The notes: a model not told the origin generated them from the sequence alone. A stretch of 61,381 nt of DNA from an uncultured Lachnospiraceae bacterium (GCA_910578335.1 CAJTPU010000020.1:1-61381); one strand, 5' to 3'. Positions 43,916 through 52,313 are shown, counted from the first letter of the stretch. Program-made: numbers and translations.

Positions 43916-44647
43916 TTATTCCTCAATTAAGATGAGGTCAAGGATATTGTCGTCTGCATCTGCGAGCAAATCACAGGTGATGGTGAGCGTGCTGGGGTCA
44001 CCGGAATTGGAGAAGCTTAAGGACATGTTGGACTGGGGTGCGCACTTTGCGGCAACAATGCGGTAGGGCAGCACTTCGTCATTTTCTGTCTTCATAATGG
44101 TATCGCCGTAAACGGTAAAGTTCTTCGGGAAGCTGGTGGACTTGATGTTAATCCGCTCAACGCCTTCCGTCATCTCCTTCATGTAATAAACGATGACGCC
44201 TGCACCGCCGGAAAGTGCGGTAGAAAGTGTAACTAATTTGTCTGCAACGGTACAAGCAAGTTCAGTGCCGCAGTCGTCGCCGGCAGCGTATACGACAACC
44301 GTTCCCGCAGCGGGTTCTTCGGCAAGCGTAATCTCCGTGCCTGCTTCGTTTACCACAGTTTCTACTCTGGAGACAAATTTAGCAGACTTGCTGATTTCGC
44401 CGCCTGTAATGAGCTGCCACAGCTTTACACTCTGCATCTGCGTCTCGATGGTAATGGTACCGCCTTTTTCACCGGAAAACTGCACGCGCTTGGGGTGTCC
44501 CTTTCCGCCGTAGGCAAATACGGACTCGCCTGTCAGCTCCGTGGTGGAGACGTTGGCAAAGTCCAGGTTCAGAAAAGGTTTCTTTGTGGCATAATCCACA
44601 AAAATGAGGTCACAGACCTCTCTGTTCGCCATGTTTGTTGTTGGCAT
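43916..44647 (-). CDS. Putative tail tube / major virion protein
   Basis: The protein has 243 residues from MPTTNMANREVCDLIF after AAGGAGG. It is beta-rich with GYGGKGHPKR-like loops (FAYGGKGHPKRVQFSGEKGG, TITIETQMQSVKLWQLITGG) and an internal Ig-like segment with an insertion (ITLAEEPAAGTVVVYAAGDD). The N- and C-terminal strands (SNMSLSFSNSGDPSTLTITC) fit a tail-tube fold. The strongest ribosome site of the locus is consistent with an abundant structural protein. A capsid identity is less likely given the lack of packaging genes. Confidence 0.55.
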   Translation of the reverse strand: MPTTNMANREVCDLIFVDYATKKPFLNLDFANVSTTELTGESVFAYGGKGHPKRVQFSGEKGGTITIETQMQSVKLWQLITGGEISKSAKFVSRVETVVNEAGTEITLAEEPAAGTVVVYAAGDDCGTELACTVADKLVTLSTALSGGAGVIVYYMKEMTEGVERINIKSTSFPKNFTVYGDTIMKTENDEVLPYRIVAAKCAPQSNMSLSFSNSGDPSTLTITCDLLADADDNILDLILIEE

Positions 44648-44660
44648 AATAAAATCCTCC

Positions 44661-45422
44661 TTAGGGTTCATGATTTATTCTTTTAAACCATGAGGCTGCG
44701 TCGAAGTGATTGTTTTTGTCACCCCATGCCGCAACGCTCATGGATTGAATAGCATAAAGATTGTTGCTGGAAAGTCTGAAAAAAGTGTCCCAAAGCTGGA
44801 ACACCGTCAAATCCCAGATGTTCAACAAGTTTAGTGTCTGGCTTTTACCGGCAACGGCAGAAATAATGTTGCCAAGCTCCATATTGTCGTCCGGTCTTGC
44901 GGCGGCATTTTTCTGCGCTCTTCCCTGTTTTAGCTTTTGGGCAATTTCCAGCGCTTTTTTGCTTTTAATCTTTGTCAAATCCTCCTGTACGGCGGATTTG
45001 AAATGATTGCGCTGGCGGATAACATCACAAATCAGAGCATAGTTTTCGCCGGAGATTGTTCCCCGCCTGCTGCCGTCCGCATTGTGGACAAGAAAACAGT
45101 TTTTTTCTTTTGCATAAGTTAAATTTTCCGGTATAAAAAAACGGAGGGCAGACATTAAAAGCTGTCTTCTGTTTTCTTCGGCTGTCAGCAAGTCAAACAG
45201 GTCTAACTGTGCTAGTTCCGTGCCGGATAGCTTTTCATATGCGTCTTCCCAGCCGTTCAGCGAAAAGTACGCCTTCATATCCATAAAAAGAAGGGACAGG
45301 TAGTACTGGTAGGCTGCAAAACCAATGGAAGAGATATCCTTCAGTCTGGGAGAAACAATGCTGCAGGCATTGGGAATTGCCACAGGAGCGGGGGAGAGCA
45401 AATCAAAATAGTTTAATTTCAA
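44661..45422 (-). CDS. Tail-locus protein, possible assembly factor
   Basis: The 253-residue protein starts MKLNYFDLLSPAPVAIPNAC. It is mostly helical with LTKIKSKKALEIAQKLKQGR and an aromatic C-terminus (NIWDLTVFQLWDTFFRLSSN, AAWGDKNNHFDAASWFKRIN). The gene ends 13 bases before the tail-tube start. Proteins with a similar aromatic end serve as tail-assembly chaperones in some Firmicutes phages. I rate that only as possible. Confidence 0.5.
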   Translation of the reverse strand: MKLNYFDLLSPAPVAIPNACSIVSPRLKDISSIGFAAYQYYLSLLFMDMKAYFSLNGWEDAYEKLSGTELAQLDLFDLLTAEENRRQLLMSALRFFIPENLTYAKEKNCFLVHNADGSRRGTISGENYALICDVIRQRNHFKSAVQEDLTKIKSKKALEIAQKLKQGRAQKNAAARPDDNMELGNIISAVAGKSQTLNLLNIWDLTVFQLWDTFFRLSSNNLYAIQSMSVAAWGDKNNHFDAASWFKRINHEP

Positions 45423-45541
45423 AATATCACCTCGTTTCCACTACTGCTAATTACGCAGCCAAAATGGGCACTAAAGCCATATACAATCATGAAAAGCCGG
45501 GAATTTCTATTTCGTGACATTGCTTTTTGAGGAAGCGCTGA

Positions 45542-46393
45542 TTAAAGCGCTTCCTGCTTTGCCGTGTTTCGCTGCCGCTGCCGCCGTTTTCTAAGGAGCG
45601 CGTCCGCTGCCGCCTTTTGCCTGGCGCAGGGCGCGCAGTACATCTTACGATTGCCTGTTTTTTCAATTAAAGCGCCGCAGAGCGTACATCTTTTATATTG
45701 TTTGTGGTCGCGGACGTGGTAATACTGTTTCTGCCATTTTAAGAGCTCGCCGGTAAGACATTTACAAAAATAGCGGATGTAAAAGTTGTCCTCATTGATA
45801 AAGTCGTACAGATTGGTATAGCTTCCTTGTGCTTCGTAGGCATCGATGCTTTTACAGTTATCCAGAATTTTTGCAAGAAATTTTTCTGTCAGCACTTTAT
45901 AGTCCGCCCATGACAAATCCATTTTCTGCTGTTGGAGAAGCAGCCGCAGTCTGGACGCTTCATTTGCCGAAGCACAAAGAAGAGAGGCGGCATCGGCTGC
46001 CGTGATGTCTTCTCCGGATTCCCATTTTATGTAGAGCCTCTTCGGTACTTTGAGAAGCTCCAGATAGGCTTTGTCCAGAATAATCTCCTTGTCAAAGTAG
46101 CGGGTATAGAGATTATTGATTTTCTGCCGCAGCAGACTGCACCACCCGGTCTTTTGGGAAAGTGATTTATAGCTTTTGTAGGAGACGCAGGACCAGGCGT
46201 GAAAAAGCTGCCCCATGTCAGTGCAAAGCAAATCCGGTCTGACAGAAAAACGGATGGTTTTTGTGTAAGTCCGCCTTTTGTTATCATCTGCCCAGAGGAG
46301 GGCGCAGAAGTGTCTGAAAATCTCCTGCCGTTCCGCCTCCGTGCTGCTTTGGATATAATCCTCCACGATATCGTATAAGTATTTATCTGGGTT
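45542..46393 (-). CDS. Zinc-ribbon protein of the tail locus
   Basis: This 283-residue helical protein ends with a CxxC...CxxC ribbon (RCTLCGALIEKTGNRKMYCA) and a very basic tail (LLRKRRQRQRN). The start at 46393 lies within the end of the polymerase gene (overlap of 11 bases) after TGGAG, so it is translationally coupled to the polymerase. That coupling and the nucleic-acid-binding look make it a candidate polymerase cofactor or promoter-recognition partner. The longer frame to 46495 is unsupported. Confidence 0.6.
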   Translation of the reverse strand, partial: NPDKYLYDIVEDYIQSSTEAERQEIFRHFCALLWADDNKRRTYTKTIRFSVRPDLLCTDMGQLFHAWSCVSYKSYKSLSQKTGWCSLLRQKINNLYTRYFDKEIILDKAYLELLKVPKRLYIKWESGEDITAADAASLLCASANEASRLRLLLQQQKMDLSWADYKVLTEKFLAKILDNCKSIDAYEAQGSYTNLYDFINEDNFYIRYFCKCLTGELLKWQKQYYHVRDHKQYKRCTLCGALIEKTGNRKMYCAPCARQKAAADALLRKRRQRQRNTAKQEAL

Positions 46394-49007
46394 CATCGTT
46401 CTCCATAAATGCATAGTATCTGCCAAGGTATTCACAGGAGTCTTCCGTATGCGGGGAAACTTCTTTGATGGAAACCTTGTGTACGGTATCTGCATTATCC
46501 TTTATATTTTTTAAAATGTAATCGCTGTAGCAAGCCCATGCAAACGCTTTGCTGATGGAAGCGCTCTGATAGGAAACCAAAATGCAGTAGTTGGCGGTAT
46601 GCTCCTCGTCTGTGCCAAGCGCTTCTGACAGCTCCTGCTTTAGGCGTGAGGCTGTTTCTTCCATATAAAAGTAAAAATTTTCATCCTTTGTTTTTTCCTC
46701 GGTAAGCTCCATGTAGCGTCGGAGCTCGTCGGCGTAAGTATTGATATAGCGCCTTGTAATTCTGGCAAGGCGCGTATCGGACAAATCAAGCTTGTGATTT
46801 AAGACAAGCGCCCTGATACAGGGCAGTTCAGCGGCGGTATTGTCCCACAGGATATGTCTTTTCTCCCATGCACATATGTACTGGCACAATTCATTCATGG
46901 GGGAGGGAGAGTGGTAGGCGTTTAGCACAAGCTGTGCTTCTTCGCCAGAGACCTGCCTGTTCTTTTCCGACATGGCACGATATTTTCTTAACTTATCGGG
47001 ATAGTGGAAAAGCAAAAAGTAGGGAAGTCGTTTTAAATGCTGCCTAAGCCCGCTGTTCATGTGCCAGCGGAACCCCGTTTTGAGAAAATCAATTTCCTTT
47101 CCCTGAAAGATACGCAGAAGGGAAGCGTAGTCGGCATACAGCTTTTTGACGGCTTCATTGGTGGTGTACCGGTTTTCTATGCTGGTGGCGGCATTGGTAA
47201 TTTCTCCTATGCGGCTGTCGCGTGTTAAAATTTCATAGGCGGTAATCTGATCCGTTGTATAAGGCTTCGGTTCGGCGGCGGCTTTGTCTTCTAAATCCAG
47301 AATAATATGTTTGTCAATTTTGGAGGCGACGATAAGAGGCTCATCACAGAGGAAGAAAATATCGCCGTCAAAGTCGGCTCCTCCCTGCTGCGGTGCGGAG
47401 ATATCGTACATATTGAACATAACAATGTCCTGATTTTTAAAATGGGAAAAATACTTGTCAAGCATTTCATTTCGCACAATTTTTATCCGGTTTACCTCGG
47501 AAGGGTCCACAAGGGGCGAGCGGAAGGAAACAATATCACCGCAGGAAAAATTGGCGCTGTAGAGCTCGTGTGCGTTCAGGCAGCCTGTCGGTTCTTCTTT
47601 GACGGCGTACTGCAGGTATCCCAGCATATCGCCAACGCCGGTATGGTAAAAGCCGGAACAATAAATTTTGCCCATTTTTGCTTCTTCAATGGCTTTTTTC
47701 AGTTTCCGGTATAAAAATTGTCTGACCGCAGGATCCTTCCGCATGGCGCTGTGTGCAAGCACTGCTTCCAGATATTTGCTTTCCGGCTCATAGCTTTCTG
47801 CATTCGTCATTCCCATGAATTTATAAGTGTAGAAGGCGTCTCCCTTTATGATTTTTTCAAAGAGACCGGTGGTGTACTTTGCCAGATTGATAATTTTGCC
47901 GTCATTTTCCGGATTCAGGATATCGTAAGAAAGCATCTCCTTGTTTTCAAAAGCGTTAATATATTTGGGATTCCACAAATCCAGGCATTGCAAATACTGG
48001 AAATTCATACGCGTATAGCGGTCGATGTCCTTGGTATGGTGGCTGTATTTGCTGATTCCCAGTTTAAATGCATATTTGGAAAGTGTTTCGTTGTAGCTTG
48101 TCCATGCATCTTTGCCATAGGTTTCATAAAAAAGCCGGTGTCCTTTAAACATGGAAGTATTCCAAATACAATCTATTTCGTCTATAGCGTGGACGGTTCC
48201 GTAAATATCGGTAATGGTTTCGTAGCCCCATTCCTTTAAAATCCGGCGAAAAGGGACGTAGACAGAGTAGCCTTTGATGAAAGGAAGCCGCACTTGTGCG
48301 CCGATTGCAAGATAATCCAGTCCCAACTGTGTACTTATCTGTTCCGTAAATTCATATTCGTGGCAGCCACAACCGTCAAAAGGGGAGAGGGGCAAATCCC
48401 GAAAGCCTTCCGCCACCTCTTTTGCAACATAGGTTTTCTTTTGTCCGGTTTCCTTGTCGATATATTCCTTTTCTTCTTCCACGACATATTTAATTAACTG
48501 GTTTTGCAAGGTTTTTTCATATTCACCGATGATAACGATATGTGGCATGTAATCGTGAATCAGGGTACACGAGCTGAATACCAGACCTCTTTGGGCTTCA
48601 TATTTGGAAATAACACATTCCGTTACCCTGATATCCATTTGGGTAATTTGGTAGAGTTCATCAAAAATGGCATCACATACAAAGGCGGTGACGCCTGCCT
48701 TGCCTTGAGATGCTGATTTGCCGAAACGGGAATAATGGATGCCGTTGTAGGAAAATCCATTGTTTAAAAGATATTTTAGTTCCGCGTCCAATTTTGGATT
48801 TTTCTTTGCGACAACCAGAATAACCTCATTCATATGCGTAACGGCACTGCCCCGAAGCCTTTCTATCTGGTCGAAAAGAAGGGAATCGCCCTGTGCAACC
48901 AGATAACCGCTTTTTATTTCTGTTTCTTTGTCCATAGTTACCTTAAAGTTGTGCTTTACTATTTCTTTGAGAGGAAGTTTTACGAGCGTGTATTGTTTTT
49001 GTTCCAT
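46383..49007 (-). CDS. Single-subunit two-barrel RNA polymerase (YonO/QDE-1-like)
   Basis: The 874-residue protein carries GGADFDGDIFFLCDE near residues 542-556; DFDGD is the metal-chelating loop of the second double-psi barrel in QDE-1/YonO-type polymerases. About 90 residues later EIDFLKTGFRW matches the (A)VDFPKTG signature of the RdRP/QDE-1 family. SFRSPLVDPSEVNRIKIV (about 494-511) fits the strand before the catalytic barrel. The N-terminal 400 residues are less conserved. SPbeta YonO is a DNA-dependent polymerase of this type. It is probably the transcriptase for the tail locus. It overlaps the zinc-ribbon gene. Confidence 0.85.
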   Translation of the reverse strand: MEQKQYTLVKLPLKEIVKHNFKVTMDKETEIKSGYLVAQGDSLLFDQIERLRGSAVTHMNEVILVVAKKNPKLDAELKYLLNNGFSYNGIHYSRFGKSASQGKAGVTAFVCDAIFDELYQITQMDIRVTECVISKYEAQRGLVFSSCTLIHDYMPHIVIIGEYEKTLQNQLIKYVVEEEKEYIDKETGQKKTYVAKEVAEGFRDLPLSPFDGCGCHEYEFTEQISTQLGLDYLAIGAQVRLPFIKGYSVYVPFRRILKEWGYETITDIYGTVHAIDEIDCIWNTSMFKGHRLFYETYGKDAWTSYNETLSKYAFKLGISKYSHHTKDIDRYTRMNFQYLQCLDLWNPKYINAFENKEMLSYDILNPENDGKIINLAKYTTGLFEKIIKGDAFYTYKFMGMTNAESYEPESKYLEAVLAHSAMRKDPAVRQFLYRKLKKAIEEAKMGKIYCSGFYHTGVGDMLGYLQYAVKEEPTGCLNAHELYSANFSCGDIVSFRSPLVDPSEVNRIKIVRNEMLDKYFSHFKNQDIVMFNMYDISAPQQGGADFDGDIFFLCDEPLIVASKIDKHIILDLEDKAAAEPKPYTTDQITAYEILTRDSRIGEITNAATSIENRYTTNEAVKKLYADYASLLRIFQGKEIDFLKTGFRWHMNSGLRQHLKRLPYFLLFHYPDKLRKYRAMSEKNRQVSGEEAQLVLNAYHSPSPMNELCQYICAWEKRHILWDNTAAELPCIRALVLNHKLDLSDTRLARITRRYINTYADELRRYMELTEEKTKDENFYFYMEETASRLKQELSEALGTDEEHTANYCILVSYQSASISKAFAWACYSDYILKNIKDNADTVHKVSIKEVSPHTEDSCEYLGRYYAFMENDEPR

Positions 49008-49103
49008 ATATAGTCTCCGTGTTATTTGAATGTTCAGCCTTATTTTTACCCGAACGCTTTCAGCGCATTTTATCCGATAGTGCTTGTGGCATTAAAATAT
49101 CTT

Positions 49104-49280
49104 CTATCCGGTAAACAGACGGTTTTTCATGCACTGTTCGTCAAATCTTTTGTCCCGTTCGATTCTTTCCGCAATATTTCCGCGCGGGCTGGTGGTGTCA
49201 AAGTCGGAAAGGCAGATAAGACCTCCGAAAATGGTATTGTTTGTTTTGGTCGTTTTTTTCTGGTAAAAAAATGTTGTCAT
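49104..49280 (-). CDS. Small protein upstream of the polymerase (58 aa)
   Basis: ATG at 49280 follows AAAGGAAATC at normal distance. The product reads MTTFFYQKKTTKTNNTIFGG then LICLSDFDTTSPRGNIAERI and ends MKNRLFTG. It is the first frame of the minus-strand transcript, 97 bases before the polymerase. The overlapping plus-strand frame has no ribosome site. A regulatory or cofactor role is possible but unsupported by homology. Confidence 0.5.
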   Translation of the reverse strand: MTTFFYQKKTTKTNNTIFGGLICLSDFDTTSPRGNIAERIERDKRFDEQCMKNRLFTG

Positions 49281-49373
49281 ATGGCAGATTTCCTTTCTCT
49301 TTTGTATTTTGCAAAGATTGTGTGGGATATAATAGTACTTCTACATTGAAAAACCAAAAAATCCCAATAAAAA

Positions 49374-49423
49374 GAACGCACGTTCTAAAAACTATTGACA
49401 ACAAAGAACGCACGTTCTATAAT
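49374..49423 (+). promoter_or_regulatory. LexA-boxed promoter of the sigma-DUF262 gene
   Basis: GAACGCACGTTC occurs at 49374-49385 and 49406-49417, 32 bases apart. It matches the Firmicutes LexA core GAAC-N4-GTTC. The second box fills the spacer of a perfect promoter: TTGACA (49395-49400), 17 bases, TATAAT (49418-49423). LexA bound there would fully block polymerase, and DNA damage would release it. The first box lies toward the divergent polymerase operon and may repress that side too. Confidence 0.88.
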
Positions 49424-49506
49424 TATAGATGCCAAGGAGCAGATAGGAGATTACAAAGTTTGTCTTTATCTGCCACGGAGACAGTCAGTAAGGAGGTACA
49501 CATTTT

Positions 49507-51342
49507 ATGGAAGAAATTTTGCTTCGATATTATGAGGACAATGCGAGAAGGCTTCACAATGTCGTCAATCGTATATTTTACAAGAAATATGGAGGCATTG
49601 CCGGCAAGGATATGGATGAGTTCTATTCGGTTGCCAACGATGTATTTGCCGATATTATTGTGCATCACAGGTATGATGAGACGAAGGGGGATTTTGAAGG
49701 ATTTTTGTACGGCGCATTGGGACTTGCCATCGCCGACGAATGGAAAAGGCAGAATTGTGATAAACGAAAGATGAAACGGGAATTGTTAGATGAAAACGGC
49801 AATCAGGTTTTCGATAAGAAGGGAAAGCCAAGGCAGGTACCGGTATGTGATATTTATATCGATGCGCCCATTGGAGAAGGGACGGATTTGACAGTCGGTG
49901 ATATGCTTCCTTCCGATTTTAATCTGGATGCTGTTTTGGAGCGGGAGGTTATTTCAGATGAAAGAATAGAAGCGTATTTGAAGCGTCTCTCCAAAATACA
50001 ACGAAAAATCATGGAGATGAGGATGCAGGAAGTGCCGGTTTTGGAGATACAAAGAAGACTGAAATTGAGCAATAAGCAATACAGGCAGAATTGGAGAGAG
50101 CTTCGTTCTTTTGCCAATATCGGTATTTTGCACAATGAGGAAAAGATATCAGAGACAGAGAAGGAGAAGAAAGAAATGAGCAAGGCAGCACAGACAATGG
50201 AAAATTGTAAAACGGACAGAATCAGTGTAGCTTCTATTATTAAGCGGATAGACAGGCATACCATTCGTTTTGACCATCCGCTTCAAAGAGAATCAGACCA
50301 GTGGTCTCCGGCTATGAAGGGCAATCTGGTATCCGATATTTTACAGGGCAATAAGCTGCATCCGTTGATTTTTGCAGAGCAGATTATAAACGGTGTGCCG
50401 ATTATCTGGGACTTGGACGGCAAGCAGAGATGTACGAACGCATATTTATTTTCAAAAAACGGATACAAAGTTTCCAAAAATATCAGGCGGCCTATGATAA
50501 CCTATCAGACAATTAAGCGGGACAAAAAAGGCGGAGAGATATTGGATGCGGGAGGCTTTCCCGTTGCTGTCAATGCGGAGTTCGATATCAGGGGAAAACG
50601 GTTCGCCGATTTGCCGGAGGAGCTGCAGGACCGTTTTTTGGAGTACAGCTTTAACTACGACCAGTACCTGAACTGTTCGGAAGAAGATATTGGATACCAT
50701 ATTGAGCGGTACAATGACGGAAAGCCAATGACTTCACCGCAAAAAGGGATTACCAGACTGGGAACGGAATACGCAGAGTACGTAAAGTCCATATCCAATA
50801 TGCCTTTCTTTAAGGATATAGGCGGGTATAAGATTTCGGAATTCAAGAACGGAACCATCAACCGCGTGGTGGTAGAGTCCGTTATGGCGGCAAACTATCT
50901 GGATAAATGGAACAGGCTGGAGGATATGTGCCAGTACCTGAAAGAACAGGGCAGTCCGTCGGTCTTTGAGGATTTTGAGGATTTGGTGGAAAGAATGGAA
51001 AAGGCGGTGACCGGCAGTGTGGCGGATATGTTTGATTCCAAGGACAGCTTTCTCTGGTTTGGCTTGTTTGCCAGATTTATTCGGATGGGAGAAAAGGTTG
51101 AAAGAAAAGAACCTTCAACGATTGCTTCTCGGCAAACCGGAGCGGATGCGGGAGATAAAGATAAAAGATTTGTGGCGTTTATGGAAGCGTTTGCCCATTC
51201 TCTGCACGGCAAAAAGGTAAACGGCATATCTTTTGACGACATTATCGAAGAGACAAAGGCGACCAAGGATAAAGGGATTGTCACAAGGAAAATAGCCCAC
51301 TTGGAGGCATTGCTGGAGGAGTATCTGAAGCTGGGACGGTGA
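49507..51342 (+). CDS. Sigma-70-like / DUF262 fusion protein
   Basis: The protein has 611 residues. Residues 1-95 resemble sigma region 2 (DMDEFYSVANDVFADIIVHH, GDFEGFLYGALGLAIADEWK) and residues 155-205 region 4 (LKRLSKIQRKIMEMRMQEVP, LEIQRRLKLSNKQYRQNWRE). From about 237 a DUF262 domain follows: HPLQRESDQW, LVSDILQGNKLHPL, and WDLDGKQRCTNAYLF, equivalent to DGQQR of GmrS/ParB-like proteins. No DUF1524 nuclease domain is seen. AAGGAGG lies 10 bases before the ATG. A second AAGGAG precedes an in-frame ATG at 50176 (Met224), so a free DUF262 product is possible. Confidence 0.82.
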   Translation: MEEILLRYYEDNARRLHNVVNRIFYKKYGGIAGKDMDEFYSVANDVFADIIVHHRYDETKGDFEGFLYGALGLAIADEWKRQNCDKRKMKRELLDENGNQVFDKKGKPRQVPVCDIYIDAPIGEGTDLTVGDMLPSDFNLDAVLEREVISDERIEAYLKRLSKIQRKIMEMRMQEVPVLEIQRRLKLSNKQYRQNWRELRSFANIGILHNEEKISETEKEKKEMSKAAQTMENCKTDRISVASIIKRIDRHTIRFDHPLQRESDQWSPAMKGNLVSDILQGNKLHPLIFAEQIINGVPIIWDLDGKQRCTNAYLFSKNGYKVSKNIRRPMITYQTIKRDKKGGEILDAGGFPVAVNAEFDIRGKRFADLPEELQDRFLEYSFNYDQYLNCSEEDIGYHIERYNDGKPMTSPQKGITRLGTEYAEYVKSISNMPFFKDIGGYKISEFKNGTINRVVVESVMAANYLDKWNRLEDMCQYLKEQGSPSVFEDFEDLVERMEKAVTGSVADMFDSKDSFLWFGLFARFIRMGEKVERKEPSTIASRQTGADAGDKDKRFVAFMEAFAHSLHGKKVNGISFDDIIEETKATKDKGIVTRKIAHLEALLEEYLKLGR

Positions 51343-51401
51343 AAGGAAGTGCCGCATTGTCGTGATACTGCCCCGGCGAAGCGCAATAGGAGATTTGGCT
51401 T

Positions 51402-52313
51402 TTATGTCGACGTTGTGCGGAGTTTTTCAGAAGCGGCTTCTGCCGCTCTGACAAACCGCAGCACATCTGCAGGGGCGTCAAAGCTGTAAAGTAAGCCGTA
51501 AGGAATACAATAATCCCATTCTACGGGGAGGGAGATTAAAGCGGGGTGCACTTCCTGCCAGCAGGCAATGGTGAGGAGCGCCTTTCCGGTCTCCGCGCAG
51601 CGGTTAAAGACGGATAAATCATAAAAGGGAGGGGTATCTTCAATCTGAATCTGCGGGTGGTTTTTTTCCAAATCGCTGCGGATAAGGTCGTTGGTTTTGG
51701 AGTCTCCCCGCCGTACCATCATCAGGGTTTCCCCATATAAGTCTTCTATGCGGAGGCGCTTTTTTCCGGCAAGGCGATGTTCTCTTGATACGGCAATCAT
51801 TTTTTGATAGCAGCCCAAAGGCAGAAAATGGCAGCGGGAGAGCCATTCCCTTGAATCGCATACACCGATGAGGAAGTCAAATTTTTTCCCAAGCTGCTCA
51901 ATTTCTGCAAGAATGCCCTTATGATTGTCCTCAAAGGGCACCAAATGTAGCTTATATGCAGGAAACGCATGATTGACACGATACCACAAATCCATAAAGG
52001 GCTTGGCAGGATTGAGCAGGGAGGTGCCCACACAAAAGGTATTGCTTTTGGCGTGGGAGGCAGCCTGCGCATTGGAAACGGATTTTTGGGAGTAATCCAT
52101 CAGAAATTTGGCGTCGCGGTAAATCATGACGCCCGCTTCTGTCGGGCGAATTCCGGCAGGAGTGCGCGCAGTCAGCTTCAAGTCTAAATGCTGTTCCAAC
52201 GCGTTGACTTGCTTCATAACGGCTGTTGGAGAAATATGCAGAGCTTCTGCAGCTTTTGCAAAGCTGCCGCAGTCGATGACGGTGACAAAGGTATATAATA
52301 ATGGGTTATACAT
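51402..52313 (-). CDS. LysR-family transcriptional regulator
   Basis: The protein has 303 residues from MYNPLLYTFVTVIDCGSFAK. The N-terminal helix-turn-helix reads AAEALHISPTAVMKQVNALE. The effector domain has VGTSLLNPAKPFMDLWYRVN and the usual two lobes. GGAG 6 bases before 52313 decides the start; a longer frame to 52379 exists. It is divergent from the cupin-CMD pair, the classic LysR layout, with a perfect palindrome in between. Confidence 0.88.
   Translation of the reverse strand: MYNPLLYTFVTVIDCGSFAKAAEALHISPTAVMKQVNALEQHLDLKLTARTPAGIRPTEAGVMIYRDAKFLMDYSQKSVSNAQAASHAKSNTFCVGTSLLNPAKPFMDLWYRVNHAFPAYKLHLVPFEDNHKGILAEIEQLGKKFDFLIGVCDSREWLSRCHFLPLGCYQKMIAVSREHRLAGKKRLRIEDLYGETLMMVRRGDSKTNDLIRSDLEKNHPQIQIEDTPPFYDLSVFNRCAETGKALLTIACWQEVHPALISLPVEWDYCIPYGLLYSFDAPADVLRFVRAAEAASEKLRTTST

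Larger units (their letters stand above)
26427..51342. mobile_element. Tail-only phage-like locus with own RNA polymerase and sigma protein
   Basis: About 25 kb lies between the TSUP and LysR host genes. Genes read on the minus strand in the order: small protein, two-barrel RNA polymerase, two unknown proteins, putative tail tube, amidase, holin, small proteins, split tape measure, modular fibres, baseplate-like proteins, further fibre. A sigma-DUF262 gene reads divergently under a LexA-boxed promoter. I see no capsid, portal, terminase, protease, sheath, integrase or replication gene. This suggests a non-contractile tailocin or a strongly reduced prophage. No attachment-site repeats were found at the ends. 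Confidence 0.75.

Noticed and set aside
43916..44647. Major capsid protein
   Set aside because: The beta-rich pattern and position before the lysis and tape-measure genes fit a tail tube better, and no packaging genes accompany it. Kept as tail tube with moderate confidence.
49026..49349. Plus-strand 107-codon frame in the divergent regulatory region
   Set aside because: No ribosome site. It is antisense to a better-supported 58-codon minus-strand gene.
49507..51342. Sigma-DUF262 gene as a type IV GmrSD restriction enzyme
   Set aside because: The DUF1524 His-Me nuclease half is missing and the N-terminus is sigma-like. The SOS promoter and divergent polymerase point to regulation.
26427..51342. 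Complete prophage
   Set aside because: Capsid, portal, terminase, protease, integrase and replication genes are not visible in 25 kb, and host genes flank both sides.
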